DNA of 64,000 nt from NCBI RefSeq assembly GCF_004771275.1, contig NZ_RQEV01000007.1, positions 186,001 to 250,000 of the forward strand. The letters are read 5' to 3'. Below are positions 16,776 to 26,524 of the stretch, piece after piece (the stretch's first letter is position 1; every line of letters begins with the position of its first letter). The notes under the pieces are model-generated. The model did no database searches. It saw only the letters and a program-made list of their open reading frames with translations, and was not told the DNA's origin. The position numbers and the translations under genes were made by a program. Source of the DNA: Leptospira fluminis. Lineage in GTDB: Bacteria; Spirochaetota; Leptospiria; Leptospirales; Leptospiraceae.

Positions 16776-18535
16776 TTGACCTCCGAATTTTTGGATTCGC
16801 CGGTCGGTTCGTATAGGCGGACGTATTCCAAGCCGTGTCCCGGACCGACGAATTCCTTCCAGGAAAGATCCCTCTTGCGGATCGGCCAGGATTGTACCAA
16901 TCTGTAATCCACTTTGGGTTCCCAATTCGTAACGTAATCCAAGACCGCTCTTCGTCCATCCACGCAGTTCCTTTCCGAACCGGGAATGGAGTGCGCTATC
17001 TCCGCTCCCGCGAGCGCGTTCCTATAGGTAAGTGCCGTCCATGGGTTCTCGGAAATCACGCAGACCTGTCTGGCATTCCATACGGATCCGGTCTCCGGAA
17101 GATCGGGTAAACTCAAACTAGGAATCAGGGAGAATTGCACGTATGCCATCAAGGAACCGGCCACGATCAGATTTCCCAAGGCGAAGACGGACGGGACTTC
17201 CGCTTTTCGAAAGACGCCCAAAACGAGCGCGGCAAGAATTCCGATTAGAAACAATGACAAAAGAAAATCGGGCAGGAAAGGAGCTTCCGTCAATTTTTGT
17301 GTGACGGTTTTGACTAGGGCGAGAACCGTCCAGAATCCTAAAAGGAAGATCAGGTTGTAGTAAAGAGGCTTTTTCCAGTCGGAAGACTTTGTCCGGGAAA
17401 AGAAAACGCCCGCTCCCAAAAATGCCAAAGGAAGGATCGGCAATGCGTAATAGTAGTCCTTACGGTTCGGAGTCAGGTGGACGAGTAGAATGGCCACCGA
17501 GGCCCAGACAAGCGCCTTCCCATACGCTTGTGCTGCGTTCTTGGGTTTGGAAGCCAGAACCAATCCGTTCGCAAAAATCAGTAGAAAAGAAAAAGGAAGG
17601 CTGTACAAGAGCCAGCCGATCGGAAGGATCCACTCCTCCTGGTTGACGGTAGCACTCGAATACTTGCCCAGATTTTCCGTAACGAAAAAGAAATTCAGGA
17701 AGGCTCTCCCCGCTTCGGAAAAAAGGAGAAGACTGAGCACCCATACGAACGGGATCACAAGGGAGAACACATGGAACAAACCATTATTCACAATTTCTTT
17801 ACCGATTCGTTTCCATCCTGTCCATCCCCGAACCTGGTCCATTACGAATACGCTAGTGCAGGACAGGGAAGCCAAAACGATCCCCGAGTATACTTGGAAC
17901 ACCGGACCCTTTACCAGAAAGGCAGATCCGGAAAGGAGACCCGCCGCAAGTAACCAGATCCGTTTTCCGGAAACGCGGTATTTCAGGAATAAGGAGGACG
18001 TGGCGGCGAGAAAGAACACCAAAAAGCTCTCCATCATTACCAACCTGGAAAACTTAAACGCACCGAGAGTGAAAAGAAAACTTCCCGAAATGAAGAACGC
18101 GACGAAGGGTTTTGCCCGGACCGTCCTCAACCCGAAGTACAGAAAAAGGGAGGTCCCCAAAAAAAGTAGCAGAGAAGGGAATCTTTCGGCAAATATGCTG
18201 GTCCCTAAAAGGGAGTCGGAAAGCATCCCCGACCAGAAAAGAGCGGGCGGTTTGTATAGATTCATCACCCCTTCGAACTTCGGAAACAGATAGGAGGACT
18301 CCGACAAACTTTCGCGTATGGTCGCAATATGCATTTCCTCGTCGCCTTGGGTCAGAATTTGACTGCTGCCCAAACCGGGAAGTAACACGGTAATCCCGAT
18401 CAAGAGGAGAAGGGGAAGAAACGTTTTGTCCCCTATTTTCGACCAAAAGGAGGAGAGTTCGTTTCTACGGGGAATGGGCTGCGTTTCGGGAAGCTCCTGC
18501 GAATTTTCCGAAAAATTGAGTCGATTTTCCAACAT
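16772..18535 (-). CDS. ArnT-like GT39/GT83 family glycosyltransferase
   Basis: 587 residues with about 12 membrane helices. The first periplasmic loop carries LTQGDEEMHIATIRES, matching the acidic substrate-binding motif of ArnT/PMT enzymes (Asp in the DE(A)xY-like site), followed by LYKPPALFW and SIFAERFPSLL typical of this class. Such GT-C enzymes move a sugar from a polyprenyl-phosphate donor to lipid A or another acceptor on the outer face of the inner membrane. The C-terminal soluble part (about residues 490-587) probably faces the periplasm. ATG start at 18535. It is followed by a Cys-rich gene sharing a 4-nt overlap. A candidate operator lies just upstream at 18550-18569. Confidence 0.82.
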   Translation of the reverse strand: MLENRLNFSENSQELPETQPIPRRNELSSFWSKIGDKTFLPLLLLIGITVLLPGLGSSQILTQGDEEMHIATIRESLSESSYLFPKFEGVMNLYKPPALFWSGMLSDSLLGTSIFAERFPSLLLFLGTSLFLYFGLRTVRAKPFVAFFISGSFLFTLGAFKFSRLVMMESFLVFFLAATSSLFLKYRVSGKRIWLLAAGLLSGSAFLVKGPVFQVYSGIVLASLSCTSVFVMDQVRGWTGWKRIGKEIVNNGLFHVFSLVIPFVWVLSLLLFSEAGRAFLNFFFVTENLGKYSSATVNQEEWILPIGWLLYSLPFSFLLIFANGLVLASKPKNAAQAYGKALVWASVAILLVHLTPNRKDYYYALPILPLAFLGAGVFFSRTKSSDWKKPLYYNLIFLLGFWTVLALVKTVTQKLTEAPFLPDFLLSLFLIGILAALVLGVFRKAEVPSVFALGNLIVAGSLMAYVQFSLIPSLSLPDLPETGSVWNARQVCVISENPWTALTYRNALAGAEIAHSIPGSERNCVDGRRAVLDYVTNWEPKVDYRLVQSWPIRKRDLSWKEFVGPGHGLEYVRLYEPTGESKNSEVK

Positions 18536-18549
18536 GCGTCTCGTCTACT

Positions 18550-18569
18550 ATGTAATTGATTACTTACAT
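18550..18569. promoter_or_regulatory. Dyad in the glycosyltransferase/TetR intergenic region
   Basis: ATGTAA and TTACAT form arms separated by 8 bases, and GTAAT/ATTAC form an inner dyad. It lies 15 bases upstream of the glycosyltransferase ATG and about 115 bases from the divergent TetR gene. Size and position fit a TetR operator; this is inference from symmetry and neighbours. Confidence 0.35.
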
Positions 18570-18683
18570 TTTACATTTTTTTCTACCCCCGAAAGTGCGA
18601 GCAAGCGCGAAAACCGAATCGAAAATAAAAATCCGCTTGGCTGATTAGTCGTCGGTCGGGATACAATTCTCTGGAAAGCGTCC

Positions 18684-19370
18684 ATGGCAAAACCTGCGAA
18701 AAAGAAGACCAAAAAAAAGATCCGGAAAATTCCGGCTTCCCCAGCGCTTCGATCGGATCCCAAAAAACGGGATCGAATGGGGACGGAAAACGCTCTTATG
18801 AAAGCGGCGATTCAGGTTTTTGCCCAAAAAGGGTACGACGCAGCGACTACCAAGGATATAGCCAGCCTGGCAGGGGCGAACGAAGCCTTAATCATGCGCT
18901 ATTTCGGCGGGAAAAAAGGATTGTTGGAATCCATTCTCACCAGAGCGGAAGAACTGGATGATGACGGGAACACTCTTTTGCGTAAAAAAAACCTGCCTAA
19001 GGATTACACTCATTTGGACGAGGCCTTGGAGGATTCCATCAGCGCTCGTTGCGACGAATTCAGGAACTATTCCGACTTCATGAAGGTCGCAGTGAGCAGA
19101 ATCATTCTGGATTCCGACGTGAGTAAGATCATACAGGCCAAGATCTACGAAAAAGCGATTCCGGAAATGGTGCAGGAACTCGAGAAATTCAAAAAGGCGG
19201 GAGAGATCGATTCCAAGGTGGATTTGAAATCCGTCGCGTTCGGCATCTCCTCTCTCACCTTCGCGTTGGGTTTTATGGCGCAGATCGTATACAAAGTCCC
19301 GGAAAACGAGATCAAGGCTACGATCCGAGAAATCGTCCGACTCATGAACAAAGGTCTCAAACCGGACTGA
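18684..19370 (+). CDS. TetR family transcriptional regulator
   Basis: 228 residues. A Lys-rich N-terminal tail (about residues 1-25) precedes a TetR helix-turn-helix: [37 protein letters not shown], with the typical KGYDA..TT..IA..AG pattern, then [10 protein letters not shown]. The C-terminal helical domain ends with a hydrophobic segment ([18 protein letters not shown]) likely in the ligand pocket. The ATG at 18684 has GGAAAG about six bases upstream. It is divergent from the ArnT-like glycosyltransferase and may control that gene or itself through the dyad at 18550-18569. The effector is unknown. Confidence 0.9.
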   Translation: MAKPAKKKTKKKIRKIPASPALRSDPKKRDRMGTENALMKAAIQVFAQKGYDAATTKDIASLAGANEALIMRYFGGKKGLLESILTRAEELDDDGNTLLRKKNLPKDYTHLDEALEDSISARCDEFRNYSDFMKVAVSRIILDSDVSKIIQAKIYEKAIPEMVQELEKFKKAGEIDSKVDLKSVAFGISSLTFALGFMAQIVYKVPENEIKATIREIVRLMNKGLKPD

Positions 19371-19561
19371 ACGGTTTTTGTCCCATTCCGTTTCGGAAAG
19401 TCTAATCCGTTGATACTATAACCCGCAAAATTGTGCATTATCGTTTTATAATTTCTCTTTTTTTTAGAAAATCGGAAATTTATGCGGACTTATCCTGGAT
19501 GTCGAAGTAAAATTCGACGTCTATTAATGAAACGTTCCTAAAAAGATTCGCAGGCGGTCCC

Positions 19562-19738
19562 ATGAGTATTCAGACAGAATCGAATATACCTTCTTCTCAA
19601 ATCGAGCCGACCGCCGTGGATACGATGTACTTCGTTTCGAAATGGGCTGCTGCCTGCCAAATCCTGGAGCGGGACAACTTTTACGACGCGGAATGTTTCG
19701 GTGAAATTTTGGAAAATGATTTCGATCGCTTCCAGTAA
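19562..19738 (+). CDS. Small hypothetical protein (58 aa)
   Basis: ATG at 19562 with AGGCGG about five bases upstream, TAA at 19736-19738. The 58 residues include two Cys, many acidic residues and aromatic residues in the second half (WAAACQILERDNFYDAECF). No family recognised. It fills the gap between TetR and the convergent methyl-accepting protein. Coding potential is suggested by the ribosome-binding site and an unbroken frame; this is weak support. Confidence 0.45.
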   Translation: MSIQTESNIPSSQIEPTAVDTMYFVSKWAAACQILERDNFYDAECFGEILENDFDRFQ

Positions 19739-19753
19739 TATCCTCCGTCTCGA

Positions 19754-21556
19754 TTACGTTTGGAAAAATGCGACGTCGCCTTTTAGTGCGGTGGATTGGG
19801 TCGCGAGTCTTTCCGCCAACGAGTCTATCTCTTCCACCACACGATTCAATAGTTCCGTCGTTTCCGAAATCGCCACGATCGTTTTGGAGAATTCCCCCGA
19901 AGTTTGCGCCTGTTCCTGCGTATGATTTCTGATCTCTTCCGCCGAATGAGTCAAGTCCCCGAATGCGGAACGGACTGCGGCGCTGGCGGAAAGCTGGTAA
20001 TCGGATAACTCAGCTACTTCCGAAACCCGATTCAAGGTGGTGGTGACGGTATGTCCTATTTTCTCGAATACTACCTGAGTGGATTCTATCACTTCCCTAC
20101 CGCTCTTAGTGGCACTCAACGCGTCCTTGATGGCGGAGCGGATCCTCTTGGCGTTTTCCTGGGTTTGTTCTCCCAACTTGGAAATTTCCTGAGCGACTAC
20201 GGCGAACCCCTTCCCTGCTTCCCCCGCTCTCGCCGCCTCTATGGCCGCGTTCAAGGAGAGTAGACCGATTCGATCCGTGATCTCATGGATCACGTTTACG
20301 GTGCTTCCCATCCTAGTGGTGCTTTCCTCTATTTCCGCCATTGCGCGGGTCGTTCCCTGTAAGGCATGAGTTCCTTTGGATGTTTCGGACTTCATTCGAT
20401 CGGCGTCCGCTTTGGTTTCGGATAACGCAAGGTGGACTTGTCGAATACGACCTTCGAGCTCGGCCAAGGATTCCGTCGCTTTTTTGGCGATCTCCGCCTG
20501 ACCGTCCGCACGAGACGCCGTGGAAGTAATGGAAGCGGCGATTTCCTCCACTCCGGCGCTCATCTGTTCCGTCGCGGCGGCTTGGTCCTGCATCTTTCGG
20601 GATAATTCCTTGGTGTTTTCCTCCAGTTTCTTGGAGCTCTCGGAAAGTCGATCTGCTTCCCGTATCACGCTTTTTACGATGACCCGGAGTCGCTTGACGA
20701 ATTCGTTTAACGCTTTACCGCTGCGTCCAAGTTCGTCCGTCGAAATCATCGGCAACTCCGAAATTAGATCCCCGTTGGACATTCCCGCGAAAATATCCAC
20801 CATATTTCCCGAATTTTTACGGATGCTAGCCGCGAGAAGGTAGGATGCGACCGCCACGGTGACCAACATGAAGAATCCGGTGAGTAGAAGAGGAACGGTA
20901 ATATTCCCTAATTTGACCCAACCGGCCGTTTCCTCGAACAGAAGATATCCGAAAATAATCACCGGCATTAAAGAGATAGCGACGATGGTAGCGAAGATCC
21001 TCGCGAAAATCGGAACTTTTCTCACGTTGGTTTCGTGGACCTGAATTCCGATCAACTGGTCCGATTCCAGGACTTGGGATAGGATGGACTCCGTCATGAA
21101 GAAATGGGAAACTCCCAAGATGGGATAAATGATCGCGGGAAGGAAAGCGAAAGGCATGGATTCCAGAAAGGTAGGCCGGAAGAAGTAGTGCATGTAATTC
21201 CAAGCCGAAAAGATTCCGTAACTCCATTGCACGACGTAAAATCCGGTATTATAGAGCGGAAAATTCAGGAGTTTCTCCTTGATCCGAGACTTACCCGCCG
21301 CGTTCAATTTGGTCCATCGTTCCGTTTCCAGCGATCGGAAGACGCGTCCCAGATAGAGAAACCGTACGGTAGGAACCACGAAAGAGGTGAATAGGGAAAC
21401 CCCGGCACAGATGATCAATGCCAAAGCTTTCCCGAAGTCGTAAGCCCCGGCCGCGATGATGAAGAGGACGGCCAATGGTACGGCCAAAACGGAAGTCATC
21501 ACTTCCATTCCGATCGTTATTTTCCACCGTACTTTCCAGGATTCCCTTTTATCCAT
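19754..21556 (-). CDS. Methyl-accepting chemotaxis protein
   Basis: 600 residues. The N-terminal third holds several hydrophobic segments (about residues 18-65, 90-140, 175-225), then a HAMP-like region near 230-285, and a long coiled-coil signalling domain. The hairpin tip is [30 protein letters not shown], the conserved contact with CheA/CheW, so the protein should feed the cytoplasmic kinase. There is no typical periplasmic ligand domain; the membrane part may itself be the sensor. ATG start at 21556. It is not next to the che operon at 42.8-49.7 kb. The gene converges on the small upstream ORF and is flanked upstream by the hybrid kinase. Confidence 0.9.
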   Translation of the reverse strand: MDKRESWKVRWKITIGMEVMTSVLAVPLAVLFIIAAGAYDFGKALALIICAGVSLFTSFVVPTVRFLYLGRVFRSLETERWTKLNAAGKSRIKEKLLNFPLYNTGFYVVQWSYGIFSAWNYMHYFFRPTFLESMPFAFLPAIIYPILGVSHFFMTESILSQVLESDQLIGIQVHETNVRKVPIFARIFATIVAISLMPVIIFGYLLFEETAGWVKLGNITVPLLLTGFFMLVTVAVASYLLAASIRKNSGNMVDIFAGMSNGDLISELPMISTDELGRSGKALNEFVKRLRVIVKSVIREADRLSESSKKLEENTKELSRKMQDQAAATEQMSAGVEEIAASITSTASRADGQAEIAKKATESLAELEGRIRQVHLALSETKADADRMKSETSKGTHALQGTTRAMAEIEESTTRMGSTVNVIHEITDRIGLLSLNAAIEAARAGEAGKGFAVVAQEISKLGEQTQENAKRIRSAIKDALSATKSGREVIESTQVVFEKIGHTVTTTLNRVSEVAELSDYQLSASAAVRSAFGDLTHSAEEIRNHTQEQAQTSGEFSKTIVAISETTELLNRVVEEIDSLAERLATQSTALKGDVAFFQT

Positions 21557-21677
21557 GTCTTTTCGTCCATTTCCCCTATTTCATTGTGCCTAAAGTTATA
21601 AGACGAACCGAATCGGATCCCGAATACTCTCCGGTTCGAATTCCTTCGCTGCGAAGTTTCTTTCCGTATCGGTTCGT

Positions 21678-24386
21678 CTAGGGCTCCGTTCGATCCAGAG
21701 CTCCCCTGATCTTCGCCAATATTTCGTTGGCCTTGTACGGTTTTTGAAGTACGTCATACACTCCCGCTTTCAGGAGTTCCACTTTGCGATCCGGTTCCAA
21801 AAATCCGCTGAAGAGGATGACTTGAAGCCTAGGATTGATTTTACGCAACTCGAAAAAGATCCGGTCCCCGGACAGCTCGGGAAGTCCCACATCGGAAAGC
21901 ACGAGAGAGATTTCCTTTGCGTTTTCCGAATAGATTTCCAAGGCGCTCTTCCCGTCCTTTGCCGCAAGAACCGTGTACCCTTTTTCCTCCAGAAGAATCT
22001 TGATCGTTTCCCGCAGCATCTCCTCGTCTTCTATGATCAGAACGGTTTCGTTTCCTCCGATCGGATCCTCCGGTATTCCGAGTTCTCCCGTCTCTTCCTG
22101 TACTTCGCGGAAGCCGGCGGGTAAAAATATCTGAAAGGTCGCTCCGGATTCCGGGGCGCTCTCCACGGAGATATGTCCTCCGTGTCGCTCCACGATTCCG
22201 TAGACCATAGCCAATCCCAGTCCGCTCCCCGCTCCGGATTGTTTGGTCGTAAAGAAAGGTTCGAAAATACGGTTTTGAGTCTCTTCGTCCATTCCGTATC
22301 CCGTGTCGGATACCTGGATTCTCACGTATTCCTCCGCTTCCGCCTTCGGAAACATGGTACGAACGAGGTCTCCGGAAACCGCTCCGATACGGATCACTAG
22401 ATCTCCTCCTTCGGGCATTGCATCCCTACTGTTCAGGCAAAGGTTCAGGAGTACCTGTTGGATTTGCGTTCGATCCGCGATCACGGCGGGTAGGTTAGGA
22501 TCGATTTTTGTCTCCACCGAAATCCATTTGGGAAACGTCTCCCTCATCAACGGAAGAATCTCCTGCACGATCGTTTCGATCCGGATCGCGTGAAAGGACG
22601 GATCGGATTTGCGGGCGAAGGTCAGTAGCTGGCGGACGAGTGCGGCCCCCCTGTCGACGGCTCTACCGATCGTCTCCACGCTTCGAGCAATCCGTCCGGC
22701 GTCTCCGAAATTTTTTTCCAATATGGATAAGTTGCCGAGAATGATCCCCAGTAGGTTGTTAAAATCATGGGCGAGTCCTCCCGCTAGGGTTCCCAAGCTT
22801 TCCAGCTTTTGGGACTGGAAGAGTTGCTGCTCCAAATGTCTCCGTTGCGTAATATCGGTGGCAATCCCCGCCACCCCGACGGTCTTTCCTTCCCTGGCCA
22901 AAGGACGCCCGGAAGTCTGCACCCAAATCTGCCTTCCGTCCTTGGTATTCATCCTGTATTCCGACAATTGCCTGCTTCCCGCAAGAGCCCTCTTATAGGA
23001 TCGGGAAGCGCTTTCTCGATCCTCTTCGAATACGAATTCCTCGAAGGTTTTTCCGATCAATTCTTCCGGTAGGTATCCGATCACGGAACGAACCGCGGGA
23101 CTGATGAACGTGATCCGCCCTCGGGTATCCAGGGAAAAGATGACGTCGTTGATGTTCTCCATCAACTCGCTGTACATACGCTGGGATTCCCGTAAGGCGT
23201 CTTCGACCAGCTTTCTCTCCGTGATGACCACGCCGGAAGGTATGAGGTATTCCACCTTCCCTCTCTCGTCCAGAATCGGTTGTATGGAAAAATCCAAGGA
23301 AATGAATTGCCGATCCGAAATTCTGGACTGTATGTCGTATCTGACGGATTTTCCGGAGGCGGCCGTATTGATGGCTTCCCTGAGTTTCCGTTGCACGTCC
23401 ACGGAATAGGACCAGTAATACGTCTCCTCGAATTTTTTGCCGACCACGTCCTCCAGCTTTAATCCTGCGAGCGTCAAGGCCGCATGGTTCGCCTCCACCA
23501 CGGTTCCGTCAGGCCGGATCAATCCCACGAACATGTAGGGCCCTAGACCGTCTATGATTCTGCGAAGGTGACGTTCGCTTTTTTGGACCAATTCCTCTTG
23601 GTGCTTGATTTCGGTTAGATCGCGGGCGACTCCCACGATTTTGGTGATCGCGCCGTTTTCGTCCCTGAGAGGAATCAACACAGTATGAAAGGAACGTAAT
23701 ATAGAATCGAATTCCAAAACCTCATCGTAACCGATGGGGACTTCCTCATCCACGCACCTCCGGTAATTCTCCGCGAGTTTGACTGCGACATCCGGAGGAA
23801 CGAGTTCATCGATGTACTTTCCCGCGACGTCCGCGATTTTCATTCCGGTCGCTTTTTCCTCAGCCGGATTGAAATCCAGAATCCGAAAGCGATTTTCCGG
23901 GAAGACTTCCAAGACAAACATACAATCCGAAGTCTTTTCGAATATTTCCCTGTATCTATATTCGCTTTCGCGAAGGGCAGCCTCTTGTCTTTTCTTTTCG
24001 GTGACGTTCTGAGTCATCACCATCCCGAAGATCACCGACCCGTCGTCCCCAAAAATCGGAATATGATGAACTTTGAATATATTGTTCCGGAACGGAACCT
24101 CCGCTTCCACGGATTCCCCGGCCAAGACGGTACGGTAATAGGGTTCTATCACATCGCAGGTTTCCTGGGGGAACACTTCCCAGATGGTCCTGCCGGTCAT
24201 CTGCTCGGATGATAATCCGACCTCCGCGAGGCCGGCGCCGTCGATCAGGCGGTAACGCAGATCTTCGTCGAAGATGGCGATCGCTCCGTTGGGGAAATTC
24301 TTTGCCAGAGTCTTGTACAAGAACTCGGTCCCTTTTAGAGAATCAGTCTCCGTTCGATCCTTGCCTTTCTCTCTCTCGTCCATCAT
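21678..24386 (-). CDS. PAS-rich hybrid histidine kinase with C-terminal receiver
   Basis: 902 residues from the ATG at 24386 (GAAAGG upstream; a TTG 24 bases earlier is in frame). Four PAS-type domains follow in order, beginning near residues 25, 145, 270 and 400, for example FEKTSDCMFVLEVFPENRF and LMENINDVIFSLDTRGRI. Then come HisKA with SLGTLAGGLAHDFNNLLGI (phospho-His), HATPase with NLCLNSRDAMPEGG and GAGSGLGLAMVYGI, and a receiver domain at about 770-900 with ETVLIIEDEEMLRE and LVLSDVGLPELSG (acceptor Asp). No membrane segments, so it senses an internal signal or receives one from a partner. No partner regulator is adjacent. Confidence 0.92.
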   Translation of the reverse strand: MMDEREKGKDRTETDSLKGTEFLYKTLAKNFPNGAIAIFDEDLRYRLIDGAGLAEVGLSSEQMTGRTIWEVFPQETCDVIEPYYRTVLAGESVEAEVPFRNNIFKVHHIPIFGDDGSVIFGMVMTQNVTEKKRQEAALRESEYRYREIFEKTSDCMFVLEVFPENRFRILDFNPAEEKATGMKIADVAGKYIDELVPPDVAVKLAENYRRCVDEEVPIGYDEVLEFDSILRSFHTVLIPLRDENGAITKIVGVARDLTEIKHQEELVQKSERHLRRIIDGLGPYMFVGLIRPDGTVVEANHAALTLAGLKLEDVVGKKFEETYYWSYSVDVQRKLREAINTAASGKSVRYDIQSRISDRQFISLDFSIQPILDERGKVEYLIPSGVVITERKLVEDALRESQRMYSELMENINDVIFSLDTRGRITFISPAVRSVIGYLPEELIGKTFEEFVFEEDRESASRSYKRALAGSRQLSEYRMNTKDGRQIWVQTSGRPLAREGKTVGVAGIATDITQRRHLEQQLFQSQKLESLGTLAGGLAHDFNNLLGIILGNLSILEKNFGDAGRIARSVETIGRAVDRGAALVRQLLTFARKSDPSFHAIRIETIVQEILPLMRETFPKWISVETKIDPNLPAVIADRTQIQQVLLNLCLNSRDAMPEGGDLVIRIGAVSGDLVRTMFPKAEAEEYVRIQVSDTGYGMDEETQNRIFEPFFTTKQSGAGSGLGLAMVYGIVERHGGHISVESAPESGATFQIFLPAGFREVQEETGELGIPEDPIGGNETVLIIEDEEMLRETIKILLEEKGYTVLAAKDGKSALEIYSENAKEISLVLSDVGLPELSGDRIFFELRKINPRLQVILFSGFLEPDRKVELLKAGVYDVLQKPYKANEILAKIRGALDRTEP

Positions 24387-24531
24387 ACTTCGCAGCCTTT
24401 CAACGGGCAACCTACTCTAAAAACCGCTTTCCTTTCTTCCATACTCTTTCGTACTGGTATGTTCCCGTCGAATCGGTTTTTCGAATTTTCGAAAAGTCCT
24501 CCGGGAGTGGACAAGCAATACGAGTATTCGC

Positions 24532-25710
24532 ATGAAAGTCATCACCAAATCGATTTGGATCCTATCTTTAGTTAGCTTATTTACGGATGTGGCAAGCGAA
24601 ATGCTCTATCCTATCCTACCTTTGTACTTGAAAAGTATCGGTTTTTCCGTCCTTCTCATCGGCGTCCTGGAAGGAGTCGCGGAGGCGGTGGCAGGACTTA
24701 GCAAAGGCTATTTCGGAAAACTTTCCGACACAAATGCCAAAAGAGTGCCTTTTGTGCAATGGGGGTACCTATTCAGCGCCTTATCTAAACCAATGATGGG
24801 GATTTTTTCGAATGCTGCCTGGGTCTTTTCCGCAAGGACCCTGGATCGGTTCGGGAAAGGTCTCCGAACAGGCGCAAGGGACGCGTTGTTATCCGAAGAG
24901 GCGACTCCGGAGACAAAGGGGGCGGTTTTCGGTTTTCATCGCTCTATGGACACTTTAGGCGCGGTGATCGGTCCTTTTTTGGCGCTTTGCTTTTTGTATT
25001 TTTATCCGGAACGTTATGTTCTTCTTTTTTATATCGCATTCTTTCCCGGTCTCGCGGCAGTGATCGTATCCCGATTCCTAAAGGAGAAGGAAAAAAGCCC
25101 TTCCCCTCAAAAGGAGGACTTCTTCGGTTTCGTAGGCTATTGGAAAAAAAGTCCGATCGCTTACCGCAGATTGACTGCGGGTTTATTGGTCTTCGGATTG
25201 ATCAACAGTTCGGACGTTTTTTTGCTTATGTTCGCAAAGAGCAAAGGGCTGGAAGATACGGAAGTGATCTGGATGTACATTCTGTACAACCTGACCTACG
25301 CGCTCGCTTCCTTTCCGGTAGGAATCCTTTCCGACCGGTTCGGATTGAAACGAGTCTTGGCGGTAGGTTTGTTTCTTTTCAGCGGAGTCTACTTCGGGAT
25401 GGCGTTTGCGACAAGCAGGGAAATGTTTTACGGTTTATTTATTCTTTACGGATTCTATTCGGCGACCACGGAAGGGATCTCCAAAGCTCTGATCACGAAC
25501 ATCTCGGATCCTAGTGATGCGGCAACCGCGATCGGAAGTTTTGCGGGATGGAACAGCATCGCTTCGCTGCTCGCCAGTTCTTTAGCCGGCGTCGTTTGGT
25601 TTTCCCTAGGTCCAAAAACCCTCTTCCTGACTTCCGCAGGGGTTTGCCTGGTCGTAGTCGTTTACTTATCCGTTTTGAAGCTGGAACGAAGGGACTCGGT
25701 TCTTAAATAA
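24532..25710 (+). CDS. Major facilitator superfamily transporter
   Basis: 392 residues with 12 hydrophobic segments. Motifs include DVASEMLYPILPLYLKSIG and LEGVAEAVAGLSKGYFGKLSD in the first half, and FPVGILSDRFGLKRVLAVG (MFS motif A repeat) in the second. Substrate specificity cannot be given; the family includes drug and metabolite exporters. ATG start at 24532. It lies alone, divergent from the hybrid kinase and convergent with the SRAP gene, so it is likely its own transcription unit. Confidence 0.87.
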   Translation: MKVITKSIWILSLVSLFTDVASEMLYPILPLYLKSIGFSVLLIGVLEGVAEAVAGLSKGYFGKLSDTNAKRVPFVQWGYLFSALSKPMMGIFSNAAWVFSARTLDRFGKGLRTGARDALLSEEATPETKGAVFGFHRSMDTLGAVIGPFLALCFLYFYPERYVLLFYIAFFPGLAAVIVSRFLKEKEKSPSPQKEDFFGFVGYWKKSPIAYRRLTAGLLVFGLINSSDVFLLMFAKSKGLEDTEVIWMYILYNLTYALASFPVGILSDRFGLKRVLAVGLFLFSGVYFGMAFATSREMFYGLFILYGFYSATTEGISKALITNISDPSDAATAIGSFAGWNSIASLLASSLAGVVWFSLGPKTLFLTSAGVCLVVVVYLSVLKLERRDSVLK

Positions 25711-25724
25711 AATCATAGGCCACG

Positions 25725-26354
25725 TTATCCGGAACCGGTGTGCTCGTCTTCCGGAGGAGGGTCCTTTTTGATCTCGAATACGATGCTACGCTCGCTCCGA
25801 ACCAGCGATATCGGATCCGCAGCCCCATCCAACCAGGACGAGTAATCCTCTTGGGCGATCACTCCGGGTTGTCTTTCTCCGACGGGAGTCATTTCCAAGG
25901 AAGCAGGTACGGTAACGATCGCAAAGCCGGGAATGATCTGGCCGCCTTCGTGATAATGCACATGAAGTCCCGCAAACGCGAAGAGTTCCGTGGATTTAGG
26001 ATTGATCTCTACGTTGATTTTTTCCGTATCGGAGAGGGTTTTCCATTCGTAAAAGGAACTGGCAGGGATGAGACAGCGGGAACTTTTGACCGCGTCCTTC
26101 CATAAAGGGGAAGTTTTGAAACTTTCGATTCTGGCGACCGTTTCGTACTTTTGGGTTTTGCTGTTCCAGACTCCCCATTTGTAATTCTTCAGAACCCTTT
26201 CCTCGGATTGGAGGATCAGGACGGGGGCCACATCTCCGGGAAACACTTCCCGATCCAATCTGTACTTCTCTACGATTTCCGCTTTTTCGTTCTCGATCCG
26301 GAATTGAGAGACGATTTGGTCCGCGTCGGACGGGAGCCTGTACGAATCGCACAT
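25725..26354 (-). CDS. SRAP (SOS response-associated peptidase) family protein with altered active site
   Basis: 209 residues when started at the ATG at 26354, so that Met removal exposes Cys2 (MCDSYRLP), the residue that crosslinks to abasic sites in YedK/HMCES proteins. Family signatures are visible: VFPGDVAPVLI, SSRCLIPASSFYEWK, FAFAGL and GFAIVTVPAS. The Glu of FYEW is present. Yet the usual NARxET reads VARIES and the usual HDRMPVIL reads GERQPGVI, so the Asn and the active His appear replaced. It may be a divergent sensor of abasic DNA or have lost lesion-binding chemistry. It is downstream of nothing on the same strand and stands alone. Confidence 0.8.
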   Translation of the reverse strand: MCDSYRLPSDADQIVSQFRIENEKAEIVEKYRLDREVFPGDVAPVLILQSEERVLKNYKWGVWNSKTQKYETVARIESFKTSPLWKDAVKSSRCLIPASSFYEWKTLSDTEKINVEINPKSTELFAFAGLHVHYHEGGQIIPGFAIVTVPASLEMTPVGERQPGVIAQEDYSSWLDGAADPISLVRSERSIVFEIKKDPPPEDEHTGSG

Positions 26355-26524
26355 TGCCCAATTTTCATCTTTGGAGTGGAGAAAAGCAATCGATTTTCCG
26401 GATCGTTCCGTGAGAGGCGTAACGATCACCGTTTTCCTTCGTTAGGCTAGCTTACCGGAATTGTGATTGACCTGTTCCTCCTCTTGGCAATGCTTACGTG
26501 GCCGCAACAGGCTTCTTTTCAACC

